NCBI RefSeq assembly: GCF_030705305.1
Contig: NZ_JAUZEE010000001.1
Span: 124,001 to 188,000, forward strand
DNA: 64,000 nucleotides
Direction of reading: 5' to 3'
Origin: Leptothrix discophora
Lineage (GTDB): Bacteria; Pseudomonadota; Gammaproteobacteria; Burkholderiales; Burkholderiaceae_C
The first letter of the stretch is position 1, and every line of letters starts with the position of its first letter. The translations under genes and the position numbers were made by a program. Positions 39,982 to 47,674 of the stretch are shown here, piece after piece. The notes beneath the pieces were generated by a model. That model was not told the DNA's origin and did not search any database. It saw only the letters and a list, made by a program, of their open reading frames with translations.

Positions 39982-41181
39982 ATGAACTTCTCCATCCTGG
40001 GCCAGATGGCCCTCAGCTACTGCCCGATCATCGACCGGCAGCGCAACGTCATGGCGACCCGCCTGACCGTGACGCCGCTGCGGCCCGGCCGAGCGCTGCC
40101 GGTGGCCGAACTGCTCGAAGCGGTGGGGCAGGTCTGGCCGTCCGACGGACCGAGCGTGGCGCTGTCGGTGCGCAGCGAATCGCTGCTGGCCGACCTGCTG
40201 GCGGTCCAGCCGACCACCAACGTGATGGTCGAGATCCCGAAGTTCATGGCCGGCGATCCGCTGCACCGCGAGGCGATCCAGACGCTGGCCGCCAACGGCA
40301 ACGTGCTGCTGCTGTCGGGCCGGCCCGACCAGCCACTGCCGCGCGAGCTGCTGGGCTGCTTCAAGTACGCCATCGTCGACACGGCCGACGAGCGCCGGCT
40401 CGAAGGCATGGCCGTGCCGGCCGGCGTGAACCGCAGCATCGGCTTCTTCCAGGACGGCGTGCGCACCCTGGCCGACATGGACGGCGCCTTCAAGCGCAAC
40501 GCCGTGGCCGTGCTCGGCTGGCCGATCGACGACGTCGCCAAGCCCCGTCCGGGCCGCACGCCGGCATCGACCCGGCCGGACCTGCAGGCCATCGTCGAGC
40601 TGATCAACCAGGTCGACGCGGAGGTGCCGCTGGGCCAGCTGGAGGCCACGCTCAAGCGCGACCCGACGCTGGCCTACAAGCTCATGCGCTACATCAACTC
40701 GCCGGTGTTCGGCCTGAGCGTGGAGATCTCGTCCTTCAGCCACGCCATCATGCTGCTGGGCTACCAGCGCCTGAAGCGCTGGCTGGCGCTGCTGCTGGTG
40801 ACGGCCGGCAACGACGTCAACCTGCGTCCGGTGATGTTCGCGGCGGTGCGCCGCGGCCTGCTGATGGAGGCGCTGGCGCCGGAAGGCTCCAGCGCCGACA
40901 CCCGCAGCGAGATGTTCATCTGCGGCGTCTTCTCGCTGCTCGACCGGATGTTCCAGCTGCCCTTCGCCGACCTGCTCAAGACCATCCCGGTGCCCGACCA
41001 GGTCTACCAGGCGCTGGTCGAAGGCAAGGGCCCCTACGAGTACGCGATCGGGCTGGTGCGCTGCCTTGAAGGCGGCACCGCCCTCGACATCACCGACATG
41101 GCCGAGAAGGCGATGCTGGAGATGCGCGAGGTCAACCGCGCGCTGCTCAAGGCGCTGGCCGGTGCGATCCAGCTGGCCTGA
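39982..41181 (+). CDS. Degenerate EAL / HDOD signalling protein
   Basis: 399 residues starting 18 bases after flgL. The N-terminal part (about 1-185) resembles the EAL fold of YuxH-like proteins but has no EAL/EVL catalytic signature. The C-terminal half is an HDOD domain (LEATLKRDPTLAYKLMRYINSPVFGLSVEISSFSHAIMLLG). Such proteins do not cleave c-di-GMP but take part in regulatory complexes affecting motility or virulence. Linkage to flgL suggests a motility role (inference). Confidence 0.82.
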   Translation: MNFSILGQMALSYCPIIDRQRNVMATRLTVTPLRPGRALPVAELLEAVGQVWPSDGPSVALSVRSESLLADLLAVQPTTNVMVEIPKFMAGDPLHREAIQTLAANGNVLLLSGRPDQPLPRELLGCFKYAIVDTADERRLEGMAVPAGVNRSIGFFQDGVRTLADMDGAFKRNAVAVLGWPIDDVAKPRPGRTPASTRPDLQAIVELINQVDAEVPLGQLEATLKRDPTLAYKLMRYINSPVFGLSVEISSFSHAIMLLGYQRLKRWLALLLVTAGNDVNLRPVMFAAVRRGLLMEALAPEGSSADTRSEMFICGVFSLLDRMFQLPFADLLKTIPVPDQVYQALVEGKGPYEYAIGLVRCLEGGTALDITDMAEKAMLEMREVNRALLKALAGAIQLA

Positions 41182-41187
41182 CGTCAA

Positions 41188-41309
41188 CCCCTCGCCCGGC
41201 GGGTACGCCGGTCGGTCCCCCAGGGGGACGGCGGTCCGGCTTGGGGCGGCCCGGCGCTCGGCCCGCAGAGGTCGGCCCCTCGCCCGGCGGGTACGCCGGT
41301 CGGTCCCCC
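41188..41309 (+). repeat. Full copy of ~120-bp GC-rich repeat with terminal direct repeats
   Basis: A 34-base segment at 41188-41221 is repeated without change at 41276-41309. Between them lies a CCCCCAGGGGG palindrome and a TTGGGGCGGCCCGGCG block. The reverse complement of 62961-63080 has the same layout, and partial copies lie at 24029-24106 and 58881-58970. All are intergenic. Confidence 0.75.
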
Positions 41310-41436
41310 GAGGCTGTGCCTACACTGCGGGGACGATGATCCCAAGCCTGCAGCGTCCCCTGGTTCCTGAGATCTCCACACGACGGCCGACCCGGTGTTC
41401 CGGGCCGGCCGTCGGTCGTTGCGGAGGACCGTGCTG

Positions 41437-44400
41437 ATGCTGCCCGAGGCCCTCTTCGATGCGCTGGTCGAGCCGGTGCTGGTGTTCGATGACGCGACCT
41501 CGCTGCGCTACGCCAACCCGGCCGCCCTGCGGGCCCTGCCGGTCGAGGCCGGCATGCGCCTGGCGGACCTGCGCGAGGTGCTGGACGGACCGGTCTGGAG
41601 CGCCGTCAGCCAGGCCATCGCCGGCGGGCGCCAGGTGGTGCTGGCGGCCTCGCAGGTGGCGCCGGCGGTGGCCAGCGTGGCACCGGCCGGCAGCCCGGCA
41701 CCGGCTGGCCCGGCCGGACCGGGCAGGGGCCGCATCGTGGTCAACCGCATCGCCGACCGGCTCTGGGCGCTCTGCCTGCCGGCGGGCACGCCGCGGGCGC
41801 GCGAGTCCCTGCGCGATGCCACGCCGGTGCCGGTGCTGGAGATCGCCGACGGCCCGCTGCGCCACGTCCACAGGCTGCTGTGGGGCTCGCCGTTTCCGGT
41901 CATGCTGCAGGACGAGGCCTTCCGCATCCTCGACGTCAACCCGGCCTTCGTCGAGCTGACCGGCGCCACGCGCGAACAGCTGATCGGGCGTGACCCGATC
42001 GAGCTGCAACCCGAGGCCGACCGCGCCCAGGTGCTGGCCGACCGCGAGCGGCTGGTGCAGAACCCTTTCCATGCCGACGTGCCGGCGCTGGTCGAGCACC
42101 GGCTGGTCGACACCCACGGCCTGCCGCGCTGGCTGCGCGCGGCGCGCTATGTCACGCTGACCGAGGACCAGCGCCGGCTGCTGCTGACGCTGATGCAGGA
42201 GTCCACCGCCGAGCACGTCGCACGCGACCAGGCCGAGCGCTATTCGCGCGAGCTGGACCAGTGGTTCGACCGTTCGCCGCTGGGCATGGCGCTGTTCGAT
42301 CCGGCTGGCCTGGTGCTGCGCGCCAACGCGGTGTTCGAGCAACTCGTCGGCGGTCCGCTGGTCGACCTGCGCGAGGCCAGCGCCGAGGTCCAGGCGCTGC
42401 TCGGCTGGTCCGACCGCTGGGAGCGCACCTGGCCACTGCCGCGCGGCGTGGATGCACCACCCGCGCCACCCGCGCCGCCGTCGCCCGCCGACCCGTCCGA
42501 CCAGGGCGGTGGCTGGCGGGCCCGCGATGGCAGCCTGACGCAGGCCGATGGCCGCGCGCGCTGGGTGCGGGCGCTGCTGCGTGGGGTCGAGTCGCACGAG
42601 GCCCGGGATGCGCGTGAGGCCGGCGGCGCCCGAGAGGGTGCGCGCGCCGCGCCGCATCGCATCCTGTGCATGCTCGAGGACCGCACCGCCGAGGAAGAAC
42701 GCGACCTGGCGCGGCTGCAGCTCGGCACGCTGGTTCACACCGCTGGCGCCGGCCTGACCACGCTGGGCAGCGGCGACGCTGGCCTGGCGCCGGCCAGCGC
42801 ACCGGGCGATGGCCTGCGGGGCGCCTTGACCGGCATCAAGGGCCTGGTGGCCGCACCCATCACCACACCCATCAACGCACCGATCGCCGGACCGATCGCC
42901 GGACCGGATGCCGCCGCAAACGACGCGGCCCCGGTCCGTCGTGCCACCGTGCCAGCCGATGCCGGCCTGTTCGTGCAGGGCGTCCGGCGCGACTGGGTGC
43001 TGCCGGCCTCCCTGCCCGAGTTCGAGCGCCTGCAGCAGGCACTGGTGCGGGGCGAGCGGGTCGAGGCGCGCTACGCGATCGAGCATCCCGAACTGGGCCT
43101 GCGCTGGCTGGTCACGCGGGTGGAGCCCGGCCGCACCGCGTCGGGCCGGGTCAGCACGCCGGTGGTCACGCTCGACATCACCGAGCAGCAGACCGCCCGC
43201 GAGCGTGCCGAGCTGCTGCTGGCCGAGCTGACCACCATCCTGGAAAGCTCGCCGGCGGGCATCGCCTCGATGCGCGGCTACACGCTGATGCACTGCAACC
43301 GCCGCTTCGAGCGGATGCTGCGGCTGCAGCCGGGCGCGGCGGTCGGCTCCGACATCCGCGTGCTGCTGGCCGCGCACACCCAGAGCCCGCTGCCTGAGCA
43401 GCTCGACGCCGGTTCGCTCTACGAGGCCGAGCTGGAGGTGCAGGCCGACGACGGCAGCCACCACTGGTATGCGCTGAGCATCCGCCGCACCGGCCCGGCC
43501 ACGCCGACCGGTGCGCCGCAGGCCATCGCGGTGGTCTCCGAGATCACGCGGCTGAAGGCGCAGCAGGTCGAGCTGGAGCAGCTGGCCGGTGAACGCGCCC
43601 AGCTCGCGCGGGTGCTGGGCCAGCAGGCCGACCGCACGCGGGCGGTGCTGGATTCGGTGCTGGTGGGCATCGTCACGGTCAACGAGCAGGGCGAGATCTC
43701 CTGGCTCAACCGCTCGGCCCGGCGCATGTTCGGCGGCGACCTGGGCGACTTCCTCGGCCAGCCGATCGGCTCGGTCGCGGCCGACGACACGCTGCATCCC
43801 TTCCGCCGCACGCTGGAGATGGCCGGCTCGCTGCGCGACGGCGAGGCGGTCATGTTCGAGTGCCGCGTGCATGGCCGTGACGGCCGCACCTTCTGGGTCG
43901 TCGGCAACGCGGTCAACACGCTGGGCCTGGAGGGCCAGCGCGAGCTGACCTTCGCGCTGATGGACATCGAGCAGCGCCGCCAGGCCGAGGCCCGCATCGC
44001 CGAGGCGCGCGCATCGCTGCAACGCATCATCGAGGCCGCGCCCATGGCCATCACGCTGTGCGACGCGAACACGCTGGCCGTGCTGCAGCTCAACCGGGTC
44101 GCCGCGCAGCTCTGCCGCGTCAACGCCGACGAGGCGATCGGCCTGCAGCCCGAGCAGCTGTTCCCGCCCGAGACCGCCGCCAGCCTGCGCGCCGACCTGC
44201 GCGCCGCGCTGGCCGATCCGAGCCGCGTCACGCAGCGCGAATACCGCTGGCTGCGGCGCGGCGAGGGCACCCAGGCCGAGCAGGTCTGGGATGCCCGCTT
44301 CCTGCCCCTGACGCACGGCCAGCCGATGCCCGGCGAGGCCGTCCAGGTCGACCAGATCCTGATGGTCGCCAGCGACGTCAGCGCCCAGCGCGCGGCCCAG

Positions 44401-45078
44401 AAGGCCGAGCTGGAGGCCGCCATCGCGCAGCGCGAGATGCTGGTGCAGGAGGTCCATCACCGCATCAAGAACAACCTGCAGGGCGTCGCCGGCCTGATGC
44501 AGCAGATCGCGATCCGGCGGCCCGAGATGCAGCCGGTCATCGCCGAGGTGGTCGGCCAGGTGCAGGCCATCGCCCATGTCTACGGCCTGCAGGTCGGCAA
44601 CCTCGGCGCGCTGCGGCTGCGCAACGTGATGAGCGCGATCGCGCACTCGGTGCAGCGCACCTTCGGGCGCGAGATCGAGCTGAAGGTCGAGGAAGACGGC
44701 GCGCTGCCGGGCAGCGACTGGTCGCTGCCGGAGTCGGAGTCAATCCCGATCGCGCTGACCGTCAACGAGCTGCTGACCAACGCGATCAAGCACAGCCCTT
44801 CGGGCAGCACGGTGCATTGCCGCCTGGTCTGCGAGCGCGGCGGCGTGCGCATCGAGATCGGCAACGCCGGCCGACTGCCCGAGGGCCTGCGCATCGACCA
44901 CCGGCCGTCGACCGTCTCGGGCCTGGGCCTGGTGCGGTCGCTGCTGCCGCGCCGCAACGCCTCCTTCGCGCTCGAACAGCGCGACCACCGCGTTGTCGCC
45001 ACCGTCGCGCTGGCCAGCCCGGTGGTCAGCCGCATCGACGCCGAGACCGGCGCGGCCCTGCCGGCGGCGGGCCTCTAA
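41437..45078 (+). CDS. PAS-rich HWE/HisKA_2-type histidine kinase
   Basis: 1213 residues from ATG 41437, ten bases after GGAGG; GTG 41431 is too close to it. No transmembrane helix. Several PAS domains fill the first 980 residues (for example around 150-275, 275-430, 530-680, 700-840, 860-990), separated by Pro/Ala linkers with short repeats near 42850-42910. The transmitter has LVQEVHHRIKNNLQG (His about 1007) and an ATPase with LTVNELLTNAIKHSP and GLGLV: the HisKA_2 class. It is followed 78 bases later by an ANTAR response regulator, its probable partner. Confidence 0.88.
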   Translation: MLPEALFDALVEPVLVFDDATSLRYANPAALRALPVEAGMRLADLREVLDGPVWSAVSQAIAGGRQVVLAASQVAPAVASVAPAGSPAPAGPAGPGRGRIVVNRIADRLWALCLPAGTPRARESLRDATPVPVLEIADGPLRHVHRLLWGSPFPVMLQDEAFRILDVNPAFVELTGATREQLIGRDPIELQPEADRAQVLADRERLVQNPFHADVPALVEHRLVDTHGLPRWLRAARYVTLTEDQRRLLLTLMQESTAEHVARDQAERYSRELDQWFDRSPLGMALFDPAGLVLRANAVFEQLVGGPLVDLREASAEVQALLGWSDRWERTWPLPRGVDAPPAPPAPPSPADPSDQGGGWRARDGSLTQADGRARWVRALLRGVESHEARDAREAGGAREGARAAPHRILCMLEDRTAEEERDLARLQLGTLVHTAGAGLTTLGSGDAGLAPASAPGDGLRGALTGIKGLVAAPITTPINAPIAGPIAGPDAAANDAAPVRRATVPADAGLFVQGVRRDWVLPASLPEFERLQQALVRGERVEARYAIEHPELGLRWLVTRVEPGRTASGRVSTPVVTLDITEQQTARERAELLLAELTTILESSPAGIASMRGYTLMHCNRRFERMLRLQPGAAVGSDIRVLLAAHTQSPLPEQLDAGSLYEAELEVQADDGSHHWYALSIRRTGPATPTGAPQAIAVVSEITRLKAQQVELEQLAGERAQLARVLGQQADRTRAVLDSVLVGIVTVNEQGEISWLNRSARRMFGGDLGDFLGQPIGSVAADDTLHPFRRTLEMAGSLRDGEAVMFECRVHGRDGRTFWVVGNAVNTLGLEGQRELTFALMDIEQRRQAEARIAEARASLQRIIEAAPMAITLCDANTLAVLQLNRVAAQLCRVNADEAIGLQPEQLFPPETAASLRADLRAALADPSRVTQREYRWLRRGEGTQAEQVWDARFLPLTHGQPMPGEAVQVDQILMVASDVSAQRAAQKAELEAAIAQREMLVQEVHHRIKNNLQGVAGLMQQIAIRRPEMQPVIAEVVGQVQAIAHVYGLQVGNLGALRLRNVMSAIAHSVQRTFGREIELKVEEDGALPGSDWSLPESESIPIALTVNELLTNAIKHSPSGSTVHCRLVCERGGVRIEIGNAGRLPEGLRIDHRPSTVSGLGLVRSLLPRRNASFALEQRDHRVVATVALASPVVSRIDAETGAALPAAGL

Positions 45079-45100
45079 ACTTCGTTGTCGCGCCCATCCG

Positions 45101-45136
45101 GCCACCACTCCGGCCACCATTCCGGCCGCCAAACCA
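45101..45136. repeat. Three-unit 12-bp tandem repeat between kinase and regulator
   Basis: CGGCCACCACTC-CGGCCACCATTC-CGGCCGCCAAAC runs in the gap between the HWE kinase and the ANTAR regulator. No function is evident. Confidence 0.6.
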
Positions 45137-45155
45137 CCGGCACCTCAAGGCACCC

Positions 45156-45806
45156 GTGACCTTCACCGAGCCCACTTCCTCGTCCGCGATCGACCCGTCC
45201 GCCAAGGGCCGCATCCTGGTCGTTGACGACGACCGCCTGGTGCTGGCCACGCTGGTCCACGGTCTGGCGCAGGCGGGCTTCGACATCATCGACGCCGACA
45301 ACGGCGACGACGCCATCCTGCTGGCGCGTCAGCACAAGCCGGACCTGGCGCTGCTGGACATCCGCATGGACGGCATGAGCGGCTTCGACGTGGCGGCCTA
45401 CCTGCGCGAGCACCTGCGCATCCCCTTCATGTTCCTGTCGGCCTTCTCCGACGAGGCGACGGTCAACCAGATCAAGGCACTGGGCGCGCTGGCCTACCTG
45501 GTCAAGCCGCTGGACGTGGCGCAGATCGTGCCCGCCGTCGAGGCCGCCTTCGCCCAGGCCCGCGAACGCGCCGGCAAGCCCGCGTCATCCGCACCTGCGC
45601 CGGCCGCGCTGGCCGCGCCGCTTGACCCGCTGGCGCAGCACGTGCCGATGGCGGTGGGCATCCTGATGCACCGCTATTCCCTTGGCGCCGACGCCGCCCT
45701 GCAGCGCCTGCGCAAGCTGGCCGAACGCGAGGGCCGCCCGATCGACGCGAGCGCGAAGGCGATGGTGCAGGCGCTGGAACAACTGGCCGCCCCCGGCGAT
45801 CTTTGA
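45156..45806 (+). CDS. Response regulator with ANTAR RNA-binding output
   Basis: 216 residues from GTG 45156 with AAGG five bases upstream. The receiver domain has DDD acid pocket, Asp68 (LLDIRMDGMSG) and the KPLD loop. After an Ala/Pro linker the C-terminal MAVGILMHRYSLGADAALQRLRKLAEREG fits the three-helix ANTAR domain. ANTAR proteins bind paired RNA stem-loops and stop transcription termination. Together with the HisKA_2 kinase upstream it makes a known type of pair controlling, for example, nitrate, ethanolamine or amide operons; the target here is unknown. Confidence 0.88.
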   Translation: MTFTEPTSSSAIDPSAKGRILVVDDDRLVLATLVHGLAQAGFDIIDADNGDDAILLARQHKPDLALLDIRMDGMSGFDVAAYLREHLRIPFMFLSAFSDEATVNQIKALGALAYLVKPLDVAQIVPAVEAAFAQARERAGKPASSAPAPAALAAPLDPLAQHVPMAVGILMHRYSLGADAALQRLRKLAEREGRPIDASAKAMVQALEQLAAPGDL

Positions 45807-45866
45807 GTCTCACGACGGGGAGCGGGCGCGTTCCACCCGATCGTGGTTTGGAGGCCCATCGGCAAC

Positions 45867-45897
45867 AGCCCGTCGGACACGGGGTGTCCGACGGGCT
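45867..45897. terminator. Bidirectional hairpin terminator
   Basis: AGCCCGTCGGACAC - GGG - GTGTCCGACGGGCT is a perfect 14-bp stem between the rightward ANTAR regulator and the leftward kinase gene. CTTGCTC follows on the plus strand. It lies in the right place to end both transcripts. Confidence 0.75.
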
Positions 45898-45934
45898 CTT
45901 GCTCAACGCACGGTGGCCGACCGTGTCCGCTGGC

Positions 45935-47320
45935 TCAACTCAAGGTGAAGAAGAAGCACGCGCCCTGATCGACCGTCGCCTGCGCCCAGATCTCGCCGCC
46001 GTGGCGCAGCACGATGCGGCGCACCGAGGCCAGGCCGACGCCGCTGCCGGCGAATTCGCTGGCGCTGTGCAGGCGCTGGAAGGGCTTGAACAGGCGCTCG
46101 GCGAACCGCAGGTCGAAGCCCGCACCGTTGTCGCGCACGTAGTAGACCGGGCGATCCTGGGATTCCGGGGTCTCGGGCCGCACCGCCTTCAGCCGCGTGC
46201 TGCCGAACTCGATGCGCGCAACGTCGCGCTTGCCGCTGTACTTCCAGGCATTGCCCAGCAGGTTGTCGAACACGGTGCGCAACAGGCTGGCGTCGCCTCG
46301 CGCGAGCAGGCCGGGCTCCAGGTCGACGATCACCCGGCGCTGCGGCTCCTGGGCCCGCAATTCCTCGATCACGGTGGACGCCATCGTCGACAGGTCGACC
46401 GGCTGGCGCACCAGCGGCGCGCTGCTCAGGCGCGAGAGCGCCAGCAGCGCCTCGATCATCCCCTTCATGCGGTCGACCGCGCCGAGCACCCGGTCGAGGT
46501 GGTCGTTGCCGATGCGGTCGAGCAGGTGGCCGTAGTCCTCCCGCACGATGCGAGTGAAACCCTCGATGACGCGGATCGGCGCCTTCAGGTCGTGCGTGAC
46601 CGTGTAGACCAGCGACTCGCGGTCCTGCGCCGAGTGCGCGCTGCCGTCGGCCTCCGCGCTTGCCGGGGCCGCGACGGGCAGCGCGGGCCGCTGCCACAGC
46701 ACATGCCGGTCGACGGCCAGCGGCAAGGCCGACCAGGTGCCCGGTGCGGCGGCCTGCTGGTGCGCATCGACGGCCTCCTGCAGCGAGGCCACCACGTCGG
46801 CCGGGCGGACCTCCGGATGGCGCACCAGCCAGTGGCTGAGGAGTTCGGGGCGCGGCGCGGCGGGATCGTCCGATGAGCCAGCCGGCGATGCCTCGGCCGG
46901 GTCGTGCATGGCCAGCACCAGCCAGTCGGTCAGCGGGCCGTCGACCACCCGTTGCAGCAAGAGGGTGCGACCGGGCAGTCGGCGCAGCAGCAGGCGTTCA
47001 TGGTCGGCAGCCCGGGTCAGGGCCTGGGTCTGGGCTTGGGCATTTGGCGGGACCGTCTCGGCGGCGACGCCGGCTGTGGTTCGGACCGGCAACGGCGAGG
47101 CGACAGACGTATCGCCCTGTAACCCGTCCGACCCGGGTCCCGTCCGCTGGAACGCGATCCGCAGGGCCAGTCCGCCGAGCACACCGCAGACCCCGGCGAT
47201 GGCCCAGGACGGGCCGAGCGACAAGCCGACCTGCACGGCAGCGGTGCAGGTCAGCAGCAGGCCCAGGGTGCCGGCCAGCGCGGTGCGCCAGGCGCTACCA
47301 GATCGGTTCGTGGCGCTCAA
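45935..47320 (-). CDS. Membrane histidine kinase with TTG start
   Basis: 461 residues. No ATG or GTG lies in frame near the beginning; TTG 47320, with GAAGGGA upstream, is the best start and places two transmembrane helices at about 10-32 and 37-57. The region 100-225 has no recognised sensor domain. The transmitter has VTHDLKAPIRVIEGF (His243), an N-box FDNLLGNAWKYSG, DNGAGFD and GSGVGLASV: bacteriophytochrome-like HisKA plus an intact ATPase. It is divergent from the hybrid kinase gene at 47675. No receiver is fused, so the partner may be one of the nearby regulators. Confidence 0.8.
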   Translation of the reverse strand: MSATNRSGSAWRTALAGTLGLLLTCTAAVQVGLSLGPSWAIAGVCGVLGGLALRIAFQRTGPGSDGLQGDTSVASPLPVRTTAGVAAETVPPNAQAQTQALTRAADHERLLLRRLPGRTLLLQRVVDGPLTDWLVLAMHDPAEASPAGSSDDPAAPRPELLSHWLVRHPEVRPADVVASLQEAVDAHQQAAAPGTWSALPLAVDRHVLWQRPALPVAAPASAEADGSAHSAQDRESLVYTVTHDLKAPIRVIEGFTRIVREDYGHLLDRIGNDHLDRVLGAVDRMKGMIEALLALSRLSSAPLVRQPVDLSTMASTVIEELRAQEPQRRVIVDLEPGLLARGDASLLRTVFDNLLGNAWKYSGKRDVARIEFGSTRLKAVRPETPESQDRPVYYVRDNGAGFDLRFAERLFKPFQRLHSASEFAGSGVGLASVRRIVLRHGGEIWAQATVDQGACFFFTLS

Positions 47321-47674
47321 ACTCGAAGTCCCTTCGTGACGGCTGGTTGTGACCGTCCTGCTCGGTGTCGCTGTCGGTGTCGGGACAATTGTAGGGAGCG
47401 GCCCGCAAGGCCGAGAACGACCCCGCCGGAGCGTTCCGGCAAGCCGGGGCGGAGGGTGTGGAATTTGCGCGTTTGGCCTGATCTGGGTCGTGGTCGGGCC
47501 ATGCCCAGCACCTATGCTTGAGGCCAGCTTGGGTTGAATGGAAGCACAGGTCCGGACCGGTTGCGCCGCGCATCGCGGTCTGCCGGACGGCCGTTTGGAG
47601 TGATCGGGTCGAGACGGGATGATTGCCTTGGATAGCCGAGTGCGCAGCGCCACCGCGTTGCGGGAGGAGCTCGC
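47321..47674. other. 354-base divergent regulatory gap
   Basis: No coding frame was seen. A perfect inverted repeat GCCGGA-GCGT-TCCGGC lies at 47425-47440. A hexamer ATTGTA (TACAAT on the minus strand) near 47389 could be a -10 element for the leftward kinase. TATGCT near 47513 could serve the rightward gene. These are weak. Confidence 0.35.

Noticed and set aside
41188-41309. Pair of 34-base direct repeats as a CRISPR remnant or attachment sites
   Set aside because: The same layout recurs elsewhere as an intergenic repeat; there are no cas genes or integrase, and the spacing is constant.
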